A stretch of DNA of 64,000 nucleotides from Sambucus nigra. Lineage: Eukaryota > Streptophyta > Magnoliopsida > Dipsacales > Adoxaceae. The position numbers were made by a program, and so were the translations under genes. Shown piece after piece: positions 1 to 12,881 of this stretch. The stretch's first letter is position 1. Each line of letters starts with the position of its first letter. The notes under the pieces were generated by a model. The model was not told where the DNA came from. It searched no databases and saw only the letters and a list, made by a program, of their open reading frames with translations. Location: contig OX422215.1 of assembly GCA_949130495.1 (NCBI GenBank), positions 13,989,302-14,053,301 of the forward strand, read 5' to 3'.

Positions 1-747
1 TCAAACCCGTCCCGTTATTTTAACGTGTCGTATCGTGTTCATCCATTATGATCCATTAAGATAATGAATTATTTTGAATCATATACAAATTGACATATTA
101 GCTCACTTCGAAACACAATTAGATCCATTAAGTCATTGTCATTACTAACTCTTCCATTTTGTAAATTTCGTTATGATTAAATAAACATTTAACTACATAA
201 ACTCTTTATAATTTCCAACAATATATCTTTATTACTCAAATTAATGAATCTTAACGGGTCTTATGGAGTGAAGAGGTTAATACTAACCCAACCCATTAAC
301 TATCATGTTTTATGAAATTGACACTAATATGATCTGAAACCATTAAGAATCTACCCATTAACTTATAACTTCGTGTGTCGTGCCTCATTTTTGTCAGATC
401 TATTGCCTACATTGAAAAAAGTGCCAATCTACAAATCTTTGGCATTAGGGTCAATTTTAATGCATCACATAGTCTTAAACTAAAATAGAAGAATAATAGT
501 CTGGCTCAAGCCTTTAATCGCCATTAGCTAGAAACCTGGACTCGAGTTTTAAATAATGGATATAAATTTTGGTAGTACCCACGTCAGCTAGTTAAGATAA
601 CTTCCAAACCAACTCTAAATTCGCAATAGAGCTTAAAACAACTGTAGTTTTGCTTGTCCCATATTTGACTGAGACCAAACATTGAGGCCCACTACTTGAA
701 AAGCTAATGATTTTCAAAAAATAAATAACTGACTGTAAAAAGCGTTA
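1..747. other. intergenic sequence, no gene seen
   Basis: AT-rich sequence downstream of the MCM2 copy. No coding pattern, RNA gene or clear terminal repeat was found on either strand. Confidence 0.5.
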
Positions 748-864
748 TCATCTAGCAAGATGATGCCTTATCAATCCTCTTTGCTCATCCAACTCAAAGC
801 TGGCACTAGAGAATTCAGTGCTATTGAAGAAGGTTGTTAGATCCGTGATTCCATAATCTTGTAC

Positions 865-1688
865 CTGCATGAAAATAATCTCCCCCGAGTCAATATCCAA
901 CTAAACTAGGAATGTACTTTTTTCCATAATAATGGGATCGAAGAAACGGGATTAATTCCTATTCCGGTCCTAAACTAGGTTTGTGATTTAAGAGAGTTGA
1001 GAGGCAAAAAATTTAAAAATAGAGCACAAATTACTGTTGATAAGAAAATGAATGAACTGCTTGATTTATATATAATTTTAAAACGCTTTTTACACCCCAA
1101 ATTTAGAAATGAAATAGTGAAGAATATCAACTAGGATATATGCTACAAGTCTATAACATCCAATCGAAATTAAGGGGTTTCCGAAAAAGGGATTCAATGC
1201 ATATTGCTACTCTGATACATGAAGCATGCCCAAAAATGCTACTAACTGTTAGGAAATGGAAAATTATATGGATGCACAGCAGAAAAGAGGGATTGGAAAG
1301 AACTAGAAATGCAAATGAAGGTTGCGTTTGGTATGCAAGTTCTTTTGTTCTAAAATGGCGAAAACAAGAATATTTCCTTCTGTTCCATTTAATTCCTCCT
1401 GTATTCTTAATGGTAAACACACTTCCACTCAAGCAAATGTGGACTCAAATGAGAATAAATAGATTACTGCAATATGGTGAACTGAAACAAAAGTCCAAAT
1501 GAGCCTGAGCTTTGAACATAGTTGTACGAGGCGAGAATTAAAATGTATAAATAAATAGAGGCAAAGTTATTGTTGATGTTAATACATATGCTGCAATAGC
1601 ATAGCAACACAGGCAGAGTTGTACTTGGAAGAACTACCTAGATGAGAATGTTTATAAGAAAATGAAATGCTGTATTTATTATAGATAC
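865..1688 (-). other. MCM2 intron lacking an expected exon
   Basis: The conserved MCM2 segment between the MCM helical bundle and the C-terminal winged-helix end should lie here, but I find no sequence for it in any minus-strand frame. A degenerate echo of the end of exon 1871-1689 is visible at about 1078-1125: the GGGGTG(C/T)AAAA(A/G)GCGTT core, with stops. This suggests a local duplication or replacement. Splicing 1871-1689 directly to 864-748 would keep the reading frame. Confidence 0.5.
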
Positions 1689-2941
1689 CTTTTGCAACGC
1701 CTTTTGCACCCCAAATTTTTGGGTTGAAATGAACGAGTCAAGAAGGACACGAATTGCCATGTCCACATCTTCTTGAGTGACGTGCTGTCTGAGATGCATT
1801 CTGGCATGAGCTTTGGACATACGGATCATGGATTCTATGTTCCTCACAGCAATAGGAACTCCTTGTCCATGCTATACATGTAAATGAATAAACACATATC
1901 AAATATATATTGATCAGTTTTGAAATTAACAAATACCTCGTTGCCATTACGGGTGTTTTTGGATCTGTGGCACTAATTGAATTCTAATTTTGTACAATCA
2001 CAATTCAATTGTTTGGTCCTTCTGTAGTGTGTGTTGGAGGCTCGAAATTATACGTGTGACGGACAAACACACCCCAAGTAAAAAAAAATCAAAGGATTCT
2101 CACCGAAGATTCTCTCCTTAACTCAGCATAAACTTGTGTGAGCTTGTCCAAATCAGCATCATTCAATCTCGGGAATACATTTAACTTGGCATAAGTAATG
2201 TACTTCTTCAGCATATCTTGCGAGAGTATCTGAGGAGATTTTTAAACAGATAAATAAATTAAGTCAATTTCAATAATTTTAGAGGCACAAAAATTGGGGA
2301 AATGTTTCTTTACCCACTCACACCAGTATTTAAAGACATCCTCCTACATGTTCATTAATTAGAGTAATCTCCTGGCATGCAACAGATAAAGCACAAGATC
2401 CAAGTGGGTTGGTGCAAATGGAGGGCAACTCTAATCAATAATCATGCAAGGGATACCTCTAAATACCAAATTATCTCTGGGGGGTAATGTAAAAAAAAGG
2501 GTTCCATAAGATGTCATGTATGTATGTCACCTCGGGATCAACTGGCATAGCAAAGGATTGACTGTCATCCTGGGAATTGCCAACAGACTCATCATCTAAG
2601 TTAGAACCTTTGGCTTGTGATTTGAAATGACTATCAACTACAAACTTTGCAAGCATCTCATCAATGACAGGGTCAACCACATCCTGCAGAGATTGATGTT
2701 TTAATCTTTGTCAATAAGAGCTGATGAAAATGATTATCGAAAAAATAAGTTGGTAGAGATAACTAATAGATGACCTTGACAACACAAAGGATATCAAACC
2801 GAGAAACGATTGGGTCTGTCAATTCAACACACTGTGAAAAGTTCTTTGAGGAATCATATCTGCAAAAGAAAATGCTCACATTACAATCTAACCAAGTACA
2901 TAATTGATATCAAAATGCTTATTATCATTTTATTATAGTTA

Positions 2942-3166
<225 letters not shown>

Positions 3167-3489
3167 CTAGAAATCGGAAATCAGAAATGAAAATATTATT
3201 ACAAAATCAAGGAAAAAACAGACCAGATATTGGAGAATTTAGAGGTTTGGTAAAAAGTACACTCCTATACCTGTCTTGATCATTCATCTTGTCAAACTCA
3301 TCAATAAGGCATATCCCTTTATCAGCCAGAACAAGGGCACCGCCTTCAAGGGTCCACTCCCTTGTGACTGGGTCCTTGGGTACTGTTGCTGTGAGACCTG
3401 CAGCAGAAGCTGCTTTCCCGGTTGTATAGACAGCTGTCTGTCCAGTCTTTTCAACATACCTGGCAAAAACGTACTTGAAACATTTAATC

Positions 3490-4240
3490 TTTTTTTTTTT
3501 GGTAGGCATAGAAAGAAAAGGTTACAAGGAGACTGCATCACGAAGCGACAAGAGCCATAGAGGCAATATTACACAACTAAAGTAAAGAAACAGCATAAGA
3601 GGAAAAACCACCACCCAGCTACATCGTAGGGTTGCCAAGGATCCACCGCATGCCACTAGGGACCTCTTCAATTTCGACGAAGGCCTCCTCCTGGAGTTTT
3701 GCTTCGCGTGCCAACCAATCCACACCCTGGATCATACCGGGGTTAGCATAGATGAAGTCCACACCCACAGTCCTCATTAGCTCATAGCAGTCGACCCTAA
3801 TGTTCTCAAAATCAGTCTCGCGGTACTGAACACCCTCGAAAATCTCTATCAGCTCATGAGAGTTGGTTTCCACCAGAATATCCTTCCACCCGCACATCTT
3901 AACCATATTAAGGCTGTGGTAAAGGCCTTCCATCAGGACGCGAAGAAGCGAGGGGGTTCCTCTAAGCCGTCCATAAAAAACAACCATCCAATGGCCCCGA
4001 TCATCAAGGACATAACCCCCAAAAGTAGCAATACGGTAAGTGGGGTCAGTGCAGGCCTGGAGGGCCACCTTAGTCTTGCCCCGATCAACATGCTCTAGAA
4101 TGCTCAAAAGAGCTTCCGGGACGTCTTCAAACTCCGCGTAGTCGTGTGTCTGTCGTCTTCCGAGTCGGGCGAGACCATCCGCCCATATGTTGTTGGAGCG
4201 TCAGATATGGGTAACCCTTGTATCCATTTCAGTGGTAACC
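3490..4240 (-). mobile_element. 5'-truncated LINE in an MCM2 intron
   Basis: A 751-bp insertion lies inside the intron between MCM2 exons 4478-4306 and 3459-3271. On the minus strand it ends in a short poly(A) (about 3490-3499). It is flanked by a 16-bp duplication differing at one base: 3474-3489 (CTTGAAACATTTAATC) and 4241-4256 (CTTGAAATATTTAATC). A long TSD plus a poly(A) end plus 5' truncation is the signature of target-primed reverse transcription. It has the same orientation as MCM2. Confidence 0.85.
3619..4107 (-). pseudogene. LINE C-terminal RNase H-like domain (RVT_3 type)
   Basis: This 162-codon open stretch reads as the RNase H-like tail found at the C terminus of many plant LINE ORF2 proteins. 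It has the GGYVLDDRGHW strand near residues 30-40, a helix with MEGLYHSLNMV near 60-70, VETNSHELIEI near 80-90 (usually ESDS, so one acidic catalytic position reads Asn), and a final VDWLAREA helix. Endonuclease and reverse transcriptase are absent because the copy is 5'-truncated. It cannot be autonomous and probably makes no product beyond MCM2 intron RNA. The domain call is by motif recognition. Confidence 0.7.
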
Positions 4241-6228
4241 CTTGAAATATTTAATCAACTGATCACTTTTGTAGAATAAATAACTTTAAATTGAACAGCT
4301 CTAACTTGAGAAATTGTGATTTGGCTGTTCCTGGATCACCCAGCAAGAGTACATTTATGTCTCCTCTCAATCTGTGCTTCCCTTCAACATTTTTCTCCTG
4401 GCCTCCTAACATTGCCAGAGCTATTGCAGTCTTTATGTCCTCATGGCCATAGATCGAGGGGGCAATGGACTTCACAATCTGGAAAATTTAATGAAAAGAA
4501 ATTTGTTAATAAAAAATTCTAGTCAAATTAACTTCTATAGATGAACTTATTCATGATGACATATAGCAGGAGATAATAATTAACACACCCTTTCACCAAT
4601 TCTAGGGTCTCTAGACAACTTTTCGATTTCTTCTTTGTCCTCCTGGGTAAGTTTGTAAGCCGAAAAGAGGTCTTGCTTCTTTGTAACATAATTTGCTTCA
4701 ATCACAGTGGCAAAAACAGGAAACCCGTTCTTTGTGTTTAAAGACAAGTCAAAATTGTTGGTATAAATGCCTGTGACCTCCTGAAAAGTCAAATAGAACA
4801 AGGCAAATATTAGTAGAGATAATTACTAGCTAACGTTAAAATAATAAGAAGTTTTTAATCCAAAAGGTGGGAGTTGTACAATCTCTTCACCAGGGCGGGC
4901 ACAATCAATCAGATCATTAAGCAGTATCACTTCCTTGTATCTTGGAAGACGACCAGCAGGGACAATTCCTGGGCTCTCTTGGATAGTAAGTTTCTGATAA
5001 TTTCTGTATAGTGTCTGCCACAAGAAAAGGGAATATAGTCAGACACCATTTTCTCAATTGTATTTCTTCAAATGGGATATTGTAAGAAAACCCACCTGTT
5101 CAATATTGACAGTGAACGGTCCTTTTGACTGGCACTCCAGGCAAGAACCAACCTTAACTTCTGCATACGAGTTTTGAATAAATGGCCCCAAAACCATACC
5201 ACATTTGCTGCAATCATACTTTACTTGCTGTAACTGGGGAAAAACTCCAGAACGCCGGGTTACAACTCCCCCTATACGAATCATGGTGTTCAAATGGATT
5301 TGACTGAGAATATAAAAGGTAATGACTAAGTTCTCAAACATATATACATGTAGAATCTGTACTAACAGCTAATTGGTTTTACTACATTACCTTATGTCGC
5401 GTATCTGATAATAAACTGGTAAACTAGTAATGCAGACATAGATTTTCTGGTGAATTTGTTTGTAGTTAGGATGCAAGTCAAAAACAACTTTATTAGCAAC
5501 CTCCTCCATAACCTCAAGAACGGACTGGGGAGCATCTACCAACCAGATGGCAATATTCATATGGATACAGATGAATTGTTTGTAATCCATCTCAAGACTA
5601 CAGTTGTTAACTGCAGAAACACATATAATGAGTTAAGGTGAGTTGTGCAGCAACTGTTACCCAATGCCCAAAGATGAAGATACTATTTCGTTTAATCATC
5701 TCGCAAGTTAAATGCTATAAAGAAAATAATATTTTTTACCTGAAACCATGTCATTTATCTGGTGCAGATATTTAAGGTCACGATGTTCACTCTTTGGGTT
5801 CACGTATGTGAGTAAAAATTCCTTGAACTTCTTAGCAATGAAGCACCGTACTTCATCCCTAGTGACCCATTCCCGAAGGGGTCCTTGAACGCGGTACATC
5901 TCAAACTCACCTTCATCATTTTCATCATCCTACATCAAAATTCCATCAATTAAAAGAGTGACCACGTTGTCATTCAAAAAAAAAATTACATGAAGCTACT
6001 CAATGCTCTGAAGATATTAGAATAACACAGTTTAGAATAAATGTGTGACCTCATATGGGTCATCATCGGTCTGATCAGTCATGGGCACATCCTCTTTTGA
6101 GTAACCGCGTTGAGATCTACCTGGTGAACTTTGCATTGCATCAGTATCATCAAAGCTTCTCCCCTGGGAAGAAGGCCTAAAATCAGCTCTAGTTCTTTAA
6201 GAAGGCCTGTAGTTGTCATCATCAGTAT

Positions 6229-7381
6229 CTGCAACAAAAAAATAGCAATGTTCAGCATTATGATTTCTTTAGCCGAGATCAAACCTATCCTGTCATCAAA
6301 ATTATCAACGAGTTCACTACTAAATGAAACAAATCTTATGAAATATTGATCATTAGAGAATTCAAATTCACAACTCATTAAATGAAAAAAGTTATTAGAG
6401 GGAGCAAGTATTGGGTGTGAGGATCATATTAACACTGAGCAGTTAGCCCCTTACTAAGTGAGGATTAAAAAATTTAGATTCATTTAAAGATAAGGCTATG
6501 GGAATAAAATGTCAGCTTAAATTCAAAAGTAGAACTTCAAGGGAGTACAACATATAATGGAACCTTATGCTATCAACATGAATTATTAAGAGGGGTTGCT
6601 ATTGCATATATGTAATAACTTTATACAAGCTTAAAAATACGTATTTTTTTACATAAATGTGTTTTATCAAAGCCAAAAGCAATGTAAATTTTTAAATGGG
6701 GATCTAAGAGGCTGTCTTACATCCCCGGTGCGAATTTGCACATTTGGAAACAATATTTTATGCAAAAGACAAATTAATTACACTCTAACAGATTGAATTG
6801 AGGATGGTCAAACTGCTACATATCTATTTATTACTATGAAATGCTATACAAAGGAATTTATATCTCCTTTTCATTTAGACTATCCACGTAGGACTGTGTC
6901 ATCTTTGCAATTAGAGTGTACACATGTACATTCACCCTCTCCTCATTTTATTTTGTTGTTGTGTTCGTTCTCTCTTTCATTAGCTTTCTGACTTCTCTTT
7001 TAATAAAGTGATGATTCACCTTACCATCTTTCTCTCTTCTTCATTTAACTCATTAGTTTTATTTTGATACTGCATCGAAAGGTCACTTTCACACCACTAC
7101 TATATACATCTTATAAGGGGATACTGCACTGAAGGGTCACACTCACCCCTCATTCGCATCTCTTTAAAACAACCCTCTTTTTCCTCAGAAATCCCCTTCA
7201 CTCCCCCTATCGCTTAAGCTCCCCTTCCTCCCCACGACCCTCCTTATCGGACCGCACCACCACCACAACAACCTACAGATGTATCTCCTCAGTCCTGAAA
7301 AAAGACGGTCAAACCTTATCCATTGCAACTTCAAATGGCATAGAATATCTAAACCGCTACTAACTTAGTCTTCCATACCTC
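6229..7381. other. intergenic or former MCM2 5' region, no exon found
   Basis: Here one would expect the MCM2 first exon and promoter, but no matching acidic N-terminal coding sequence is seen. A pyrimidine-rich tract lies near 6930-7240, with a short direct repeat around 7068-7098 and 7121-7150 (GATACTGCA...GGTCAC). Positions 6794-6820 share about 26 bp with 14634-14660. Confidence 0.4.
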
Positions 7382-7773
7382 TGTTGAGAATAACGAGTAC
7401 AAAACTCTAATATTCGCAAGAAATGATTATAAGGAAGTACTCACTAAACCACTCTTTCAAAACACTTAAAGAAGACCAACTCATAAAAAACTACACTCAA
7501 ACTAAGATACAAATGTTAATTGCCTTATTGTTTTACTTCTTTTTGGATGATTATACAAGCATAGGACATGGGGTATTTATAGCATGGCAAATACATTTTA
7601 GGCCACGCATTAAACAAGTAAGGAAAAATTACAACCACACCTTTCTACCTAACACACACTAATTTATCACTAGTGAAATATAGGTAAGCAATGACATAAC
7701 ATACACTAATTTACCACTAATGCAATATAGGTAAGCAATGACATCATATGGGTTGTGATGTTGAAACTTAATA
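7382..7773 (-). repeat. copia 3' LTR
   Basis: 392 bp and collinear with 11990-12381. On the minus strand it is immediately preceded by a polypurine tract (TTGAGGGGGAG at about 7774-7784). Confidence 0.93.
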
Positions 7774-10700
7774 CTCCCCCTCAACATCTACTCTCATTCC
7801 TTTCACCATGCCGAACTGACGACGAAAGTTTTCAAAGTTGCTTGTACTTAAACCTTTTGTGAACAAGTCTGCAATTTGATCATCTGTCTTGATCTGTTTC
7901 ATCTCAATCTCTTCTTCAAGAACCTTTTCTCTAATAAAATGATAGTGCACTTCCACATGTTTAGTTCTTGCATGAAAAACTGGATTCTCCGCCAAACAAA
8001 CTACCGACTGGTTGTCATAATACAACGGAATTGCATAGTCTAGTGGTTGATGTACATCGTTCATCAACTGTAACAACCACGTACTCTCTTGAGCTGCCAT
8101 TGCTGCTGCTCGATATTCTGCTTCCATACTTGACAAAGATACTGTTGGTTGTCTCTTACTACACCAAGAAATTGCTCCAGATCCAAGCTTGAACATGTAT
8201 CCGGTAATTGATCGGTGAGTGTTGTGATCTCCTGCATAATCAGCGTCACAATAGCCAACTAACTTGGAATCTTCACCTTTCTTGTATACAATACCATAGT
8301 TAGTTGTACTCTGCACATATCTCAATATTCGCCGAACTGCTTCAAAATGAGACTTCTTTGGATTTTGCATGTACCGACTCATCACACCAACTGCATAAGA
8401 AATGTCAGGTCGAGTCAAGGTTAGGTAAATCAGACTACCTATTAATTGTCGATACATCGTGGCATCTTCCAAATCTTTTCCTTCATGTGCACACAGCTTG
8501 CCATTTGGTTCCATCGGTGTCGAGATTGGCTTGCATTCGAGCATCCCGAACTTCTTCAATAAATCATTGAAATAATTTTGCTGACAAAGAAATATTCCTT
8601 CTTGTGTACGAGCAACCTCTAGACCAAGAAAGTGCTTGAGTTGTCCAAGTTCCTTCATCTGGAAACGAACTGATAAATTCTCCTTTGTTCGAAAAATTTC
8701 TGCCTCATCATCGCCGGTTATGATCAAATCATCCACGTATACCAGTACGATAGCTAACTTTCCTCCATTAGCTTTGACAAACAAGCTAGAATCTGCAGGT
8801 GTTACTGAATAACCACTTTGAGTTAGAAATTCAACAATCTTACCATACCACGCCCTTGGTGCCTGTTTCAATCCATAAAGTGCCTTTCGCAACTTACACA
8901 CATGCTCAGGATGATCTTGATTATGAAAATCCATTGGTTGAATCATGTAGATCTCCTGATCTAACTCCCCATGAAGAAATGCGTTCTTCACATCCATTTG
9001 CCACAAGTTTTAGTCTTTGTTGGCTGCAAGTGCAAGTAGGACTCATACAGTTGTAAGCTTTGCCACTGGACTAAATGTTTCATCATAGTTTAGTTAATAT
9101 TGTTGGGAGGACCCTCGAGCCACCAGTCGAGCTTTGTATCTCTCACTTGATCCATCTGGACGACGCTTTATCTTGTAAACCCATTTACATGATATGGCTT
9201 TCACATCTCTTGGCTTCGGCACGAGATCCCAAGTTTGATTTTGCTCTAGTGCAGTGATTTCTTCTTCCATAGCTTTAATCCACTCAGAATTCTGGAATGG
9301 TTCTTCAAACGTATCAGGTTCTTTTACACTTGCTTCTTCTTCTATGGCTGCGTTGGCGTATTTGGGATTTGGCTTTCTGATTCTTGTTGACCTCCTGAGT
9401 TATGATTGTGGAGTTGATACTTCCGTTTCACTAGGTCCACCTTCTTCATCTAGTTGGTAATATACACCATTTTGCCAAGGATTCTGAGTTACTTCTTGCT
9501 CGATATTATCATCACCATATGAATCTTCAGCTTTGTGTGAGCTTGATATGATTTGAGGAGTCTGCTCTCCCATTTTCTGTTGCAGCTTCTCTTCAAATTC
9601 CTTCGAGTTTGATAACACCTCCTTTTCTGAGGACCACCAAGAAGATGCTTCATCAAACACCACATCTCGTGACGTGTAACACCTTCCAATCGTAGGATCG
9701 CAACATTTCCACCCTTTCCTCTGGTTGTCGTATCCCACAAAGATACATCTGACGGCTTTCTTGTCAAACTTGCTACGTAGATGGTTAGGAACAAATACAT
9801 AGCATAAACAGCCGAATACTCGAAAGTAACTAACCGTAGGTTTCATGTCCCATAATTTCTCAAACGGTGAAACAAACTCGAACCTTGGTTAAGGAAGTTT
9901 GTTAATCACATGGGTTGCAGTTCTCATAGCTTCAGCCCAAAATCTTCTTGGTACATTCTTAGCATGTAGCATACTCCGACAAACTTTTGCAAGATGTCGA
10001 TTCTTTCTCTCTGCTACTCCATTCTGTTGGGGGGTATTGGCACAAGTAAATTGATGACGTACTCTACAGTCTCGTAGATACTGGAAAAACTCATTTGAGG
10101 TATATTCTCCTCCATTATCTGTGCTTAGACAAATAATCTTCTTCCCCACTTCTCCTTCAATCGTCTCTCTGAACTCTTTAAACTTTGAGAACGTGTCAGA
10201 TTTTTCTTTCATAAAGAAAAACCACACATACCTGGAGAAGTCATCAATAAACGTTACCATATACCGCATCCCACTAACTGATGGTTGCTTGACTAGTCCG
10301 AGCACATCAGAGTGAACTAACTCTAATGGTTCCTTTGCTCTAAACTTTGATTCCTCGTATGGTAATTGACGTGCTTTACCATACTGGCATCCCGCATAGA
10401 CCGTGTTTGTCCTCAAGTCAAATTGAGGAAGTCCCTCAAGCATCGACTTCTTCATCATCACCCTTAGCTTAGAATAGCTAGCATGGCCTAATCGCATGTG
10501 CCATAAATCTGCTGTCTCATTTTTTCTTATCTTGTCTACATATGCAGACTCTGCTGACATCATGTAGACTGACTCCAATCACTATCCCTCCATTGTTAGC
10601 ATTCCTGAGATCTTGAGGTCTTGATATACCTTCACATCTCGTGGACCAAATAAGACAAAGTGGCCTGATGATGTTAACTGTGCCACTGAAAGCAAATTTT

Positions 10701-11855
10701 TCCTCATACCCGGAACATGGTAGATATTTTGAAGCGGCACCTAGTTAGAACTATATTGAGGTGCTACTACCGTCTTACGGATATGAGCTATTGGTAGCCT
10801 TAAGTTGTTGGCTGTTACCACAACTCTATTTCCCTTGTATTTTAACAGGCTCTGTAACTTCTGGTTATCACCCGTCGTGTGATTTGAACAGTCTGAGTCG
10901 TCAATCCAATCATTCTCGTAGTCGATCCTCACAACTGTCGAGACTGTGAGAGCTAACTCCTCCTCTTCCACAGCAAAAGATACTTCAGCATCCCAATCAT
11001 CTTCGCTTCTCTCCTTTGAATTGGAAGTAGCATTATTGCTCTCAGTGGGCCTTTTGTTGGACCAACAATCTTTTGCCATATGTCCCTTCTTGCTGCAGTT
11101 ATAACATTTGCCCTCAAATCTTTTACCGTAGCCACGATTCTTTGAAGCTCCCCCTGGACGAGAACCTCCCCCTCCTTGATGACTTTTTGCCTTGTCATCA
11201 TCCTTTTTATATCCGCCTCCGACGTGCTGCTTGAAGTAGCCTTTGCTTTTGTTGGTGTAGAGCGCTTCCTCCTCGCCCTTCAGTGAGACTCCTCCCATTT
11301 GCTTAGCCATAGCTTCTTGACTTCAAACTCAACAAGTGATGGTTGAGTCGGCCATCCTTGTACAGCAGCAACAAAACTTCGGTATTCGGACCTCAAACCA
11401 TGGATAATTATTCTTTTTATCCTGGTTTCACCAATAGCAGTTGTTGGATCTAAATTTGAAATTTCGTGGCATATTTTCTTACTTGGTGATAGTCATGTCG
11501 CGTTGCGCCATCGATAGCAGCTCGTTCTCGTGAAGTTGTAGTCTTGTGTCATTCTTCTTTAAAAAAGTGTAGTGAAAGTGTCCCATGCTTCTTTCGGTGT
11601 TTTGGCATCCCGAATGTGGTCCAACATTTCTTCTTCAATTGTGGTCTTTAAGGCAAACATCGTTTTGCCCGCTTTAATCTTCCATTTTCGCAAAGTGCCA
11701 TTAGCGTCATCAATCTCCAGTTGTATAATTTCACTACCGCTAACGACCTCCCAAAGGTCTTGTCCTTGCATATAAGACGTCATACATGTCGCCCACGTGT
11801 TGTAATTTTGGTTGTTGAGCTTCTTGATTCCTCCAACTACTTGAAGATCACCCAT
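7768..11855 (-). pseudogene. copia gag-pol polyprotein, broken
   Basis: Gag begins at about 11855 (MGDLQVVGGIKKLN). A CCHC zinc knuckle ([14 protein letters not shown]) lies in the open stretch 11310-10741. The protease site reads DSD instead of DSG near its end. Integrase (10578-9889) keeps the H-x4-H pair and the D, D, E residues ([19 protein letters not shown]), but the first Cys of the zinc-binding CxxC has become Tyr. RT-RNase H occupies 9006-7768 with YVDD ([13 protein letters not shown]), and RNase H has CDADYAGD and MEAEY; this last ORF ends three to six bases inside the LTR. Stops in the frame shared by integrase and RT fall at 9889-9891, 9400-9402 and three places between 9010 and 9095. 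Gag is broken between 11559 and 11310, and a stop pair separates protease from integrase. No functional product is expected. Confidence 0.93.
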
Positions 11856-11974
11856 AGTGTCGGTAAAAATTTTATAATACCAAACAAGCCTGATTTCAAG
11901 ATACGAACTTGCAGAATATGAATTTCTCACGACTCAAGAAAACTCGCTCCAAAAATACTGGTACACGACCGTCC

Positions 11975-11989
11975 CGCTCTGATACTAAT
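11975..11989 (-). other. copia primer binding site (tRNA-iMet type)
   Basis: On the minus strand the sequence next to the 5' LTR reads AGTATCAGAGC, one base off the common initiator-Met PBS TGGTATCAGAGC. Confidence 0.75.
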
Positions 11990-12381
11990 TGTTGAGAATA
12001 ACGAGTACAAAACTCTAATATTCGCAAGAAATGATTATAAGGAAGTACTCACTAAACCACTCTTTCAAAACACTTAAAGAAGACCAACTCATAAAATACT
12101 ACACTCAAACTAAGATATAAATGCTAATTGCCTTATTATTTTACTTCTTCTTGGATGATTATACAAGCATAGGACATGGGGTATTTATAGCATGGCAAAT
12201 ACATTTTAGACCACACATTAAACAAGTAAGGAAAAATTACAACAACGCCTTTCTACCTAACACACACTAATTTATCACTAGTGAAATATAAGTAAGCAAT
12301 GACATAACACACACTAATTTACCACTAATGCAATATAGGTAAGCAATGACATCATATGGGTTGTGATGTTGAACCTTAATA
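11990..12381 (-). repeat. copia 5' LTR
   Basis: 392 bp, paired with 7382-7773. On the minus strand it is followed within a few bases by a primer binding site. Confidence 0.93.
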
Positions 12382-12599
12382 ACCTCCTACAATTATGGAC
12401 CTGTCATGAGCAAGTGGGTTCAACCTCAACCATAAGGAACTACCGTCCGTCTTCTTAGTACATGGAATAGTGTTGTATGATAGTGGAACATGTACATGGG
12501 TCTTTCTGTTGTAACAGACACACATCATCTTGTATAAATACTCCTTTCATATATCATAATAAAATTACATTCAGTAGCATTTTACAAACAACATGTTCT

Positions 12600-12881
12600 T
12601 CATTTTATATTGTTGGTTTGTCATACGCTGGCTCAGAGACCAATATAATTAGTGTATGGAAATTACCCGAGTTTACCGAGTGTCATCATTTGAAGACTAG
12701 GAGGACTAGCATGGTGGTGGCGATTGAGGTGTCTAATGATAGGGTGTATGCGGCTTATGCTGACTATAAAATATAGGTTTGGCGAAGGAGTTGGGATGGA
12801 CTTACAAAGCATGTCCGGTTAGCTACAACACCCAAGGCCGGGAGTTATTTTCGGAGTTACATTGCCGGCAGTGATAAGATG
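12600..12881 (+). pseudogene. WD40-repeat protein fragment (JINGUBANG-like), broken
   Basis: The plus strand encodes a stretch typical of plant WD40 proteins of the JINGUBANG type: LSYAGSETNIISVWKLPEF, then VVAIEVSNDRVYAAYADYKI, an in-frame TAG at 12774-12776 where Arg is expected before the WD-like VWRR, and then LTKHVRLATTPKAGSYFRSYIAG. It stops at a good 5' splice site (GTAAGT at 12882). Only about two blades remain and no further exon was found downstream. I infer a gene fragment left next to the MCM2 copy or moved here by a transposon. Confidence 0.65.

Larger units (their letters stand above)
7382..12381 (-). mobile_element. Ty1/copia LTR retrotransposon, full length but dead
   Basis: A complete 5.0-kb element in minus orientation. 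Both LTRs are 392 bp (7382-7773 and 11990-12381), and the 5-bp TSD ACCTC is present at 7377-7381 and 12382-12386. Read on the minus strand the LTR begins TATTAAG and ends CTCAACA, so the 5' terminus is TA rather than the usual TG. Domain order is gag, protease, integrase, RT, RNase H, which defines Ty1/copia. By eye the two LTRs differ at about 12 of 392 positions (about 97% identity). The coding region has numerous stops, so the copy cannot move itself. The integrase and gag style suggest the Tork lineage, but this is uncertain. Confidence 0.95.

Noticed and set aside
1151..1502. ORFs of 93 (minus) and 120 (plus) codons in the last MCM2 intron
   Set aside because: Neither resembles the missing MCM2 segment or any known domain. 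The sequence looks like MITE-type filler.
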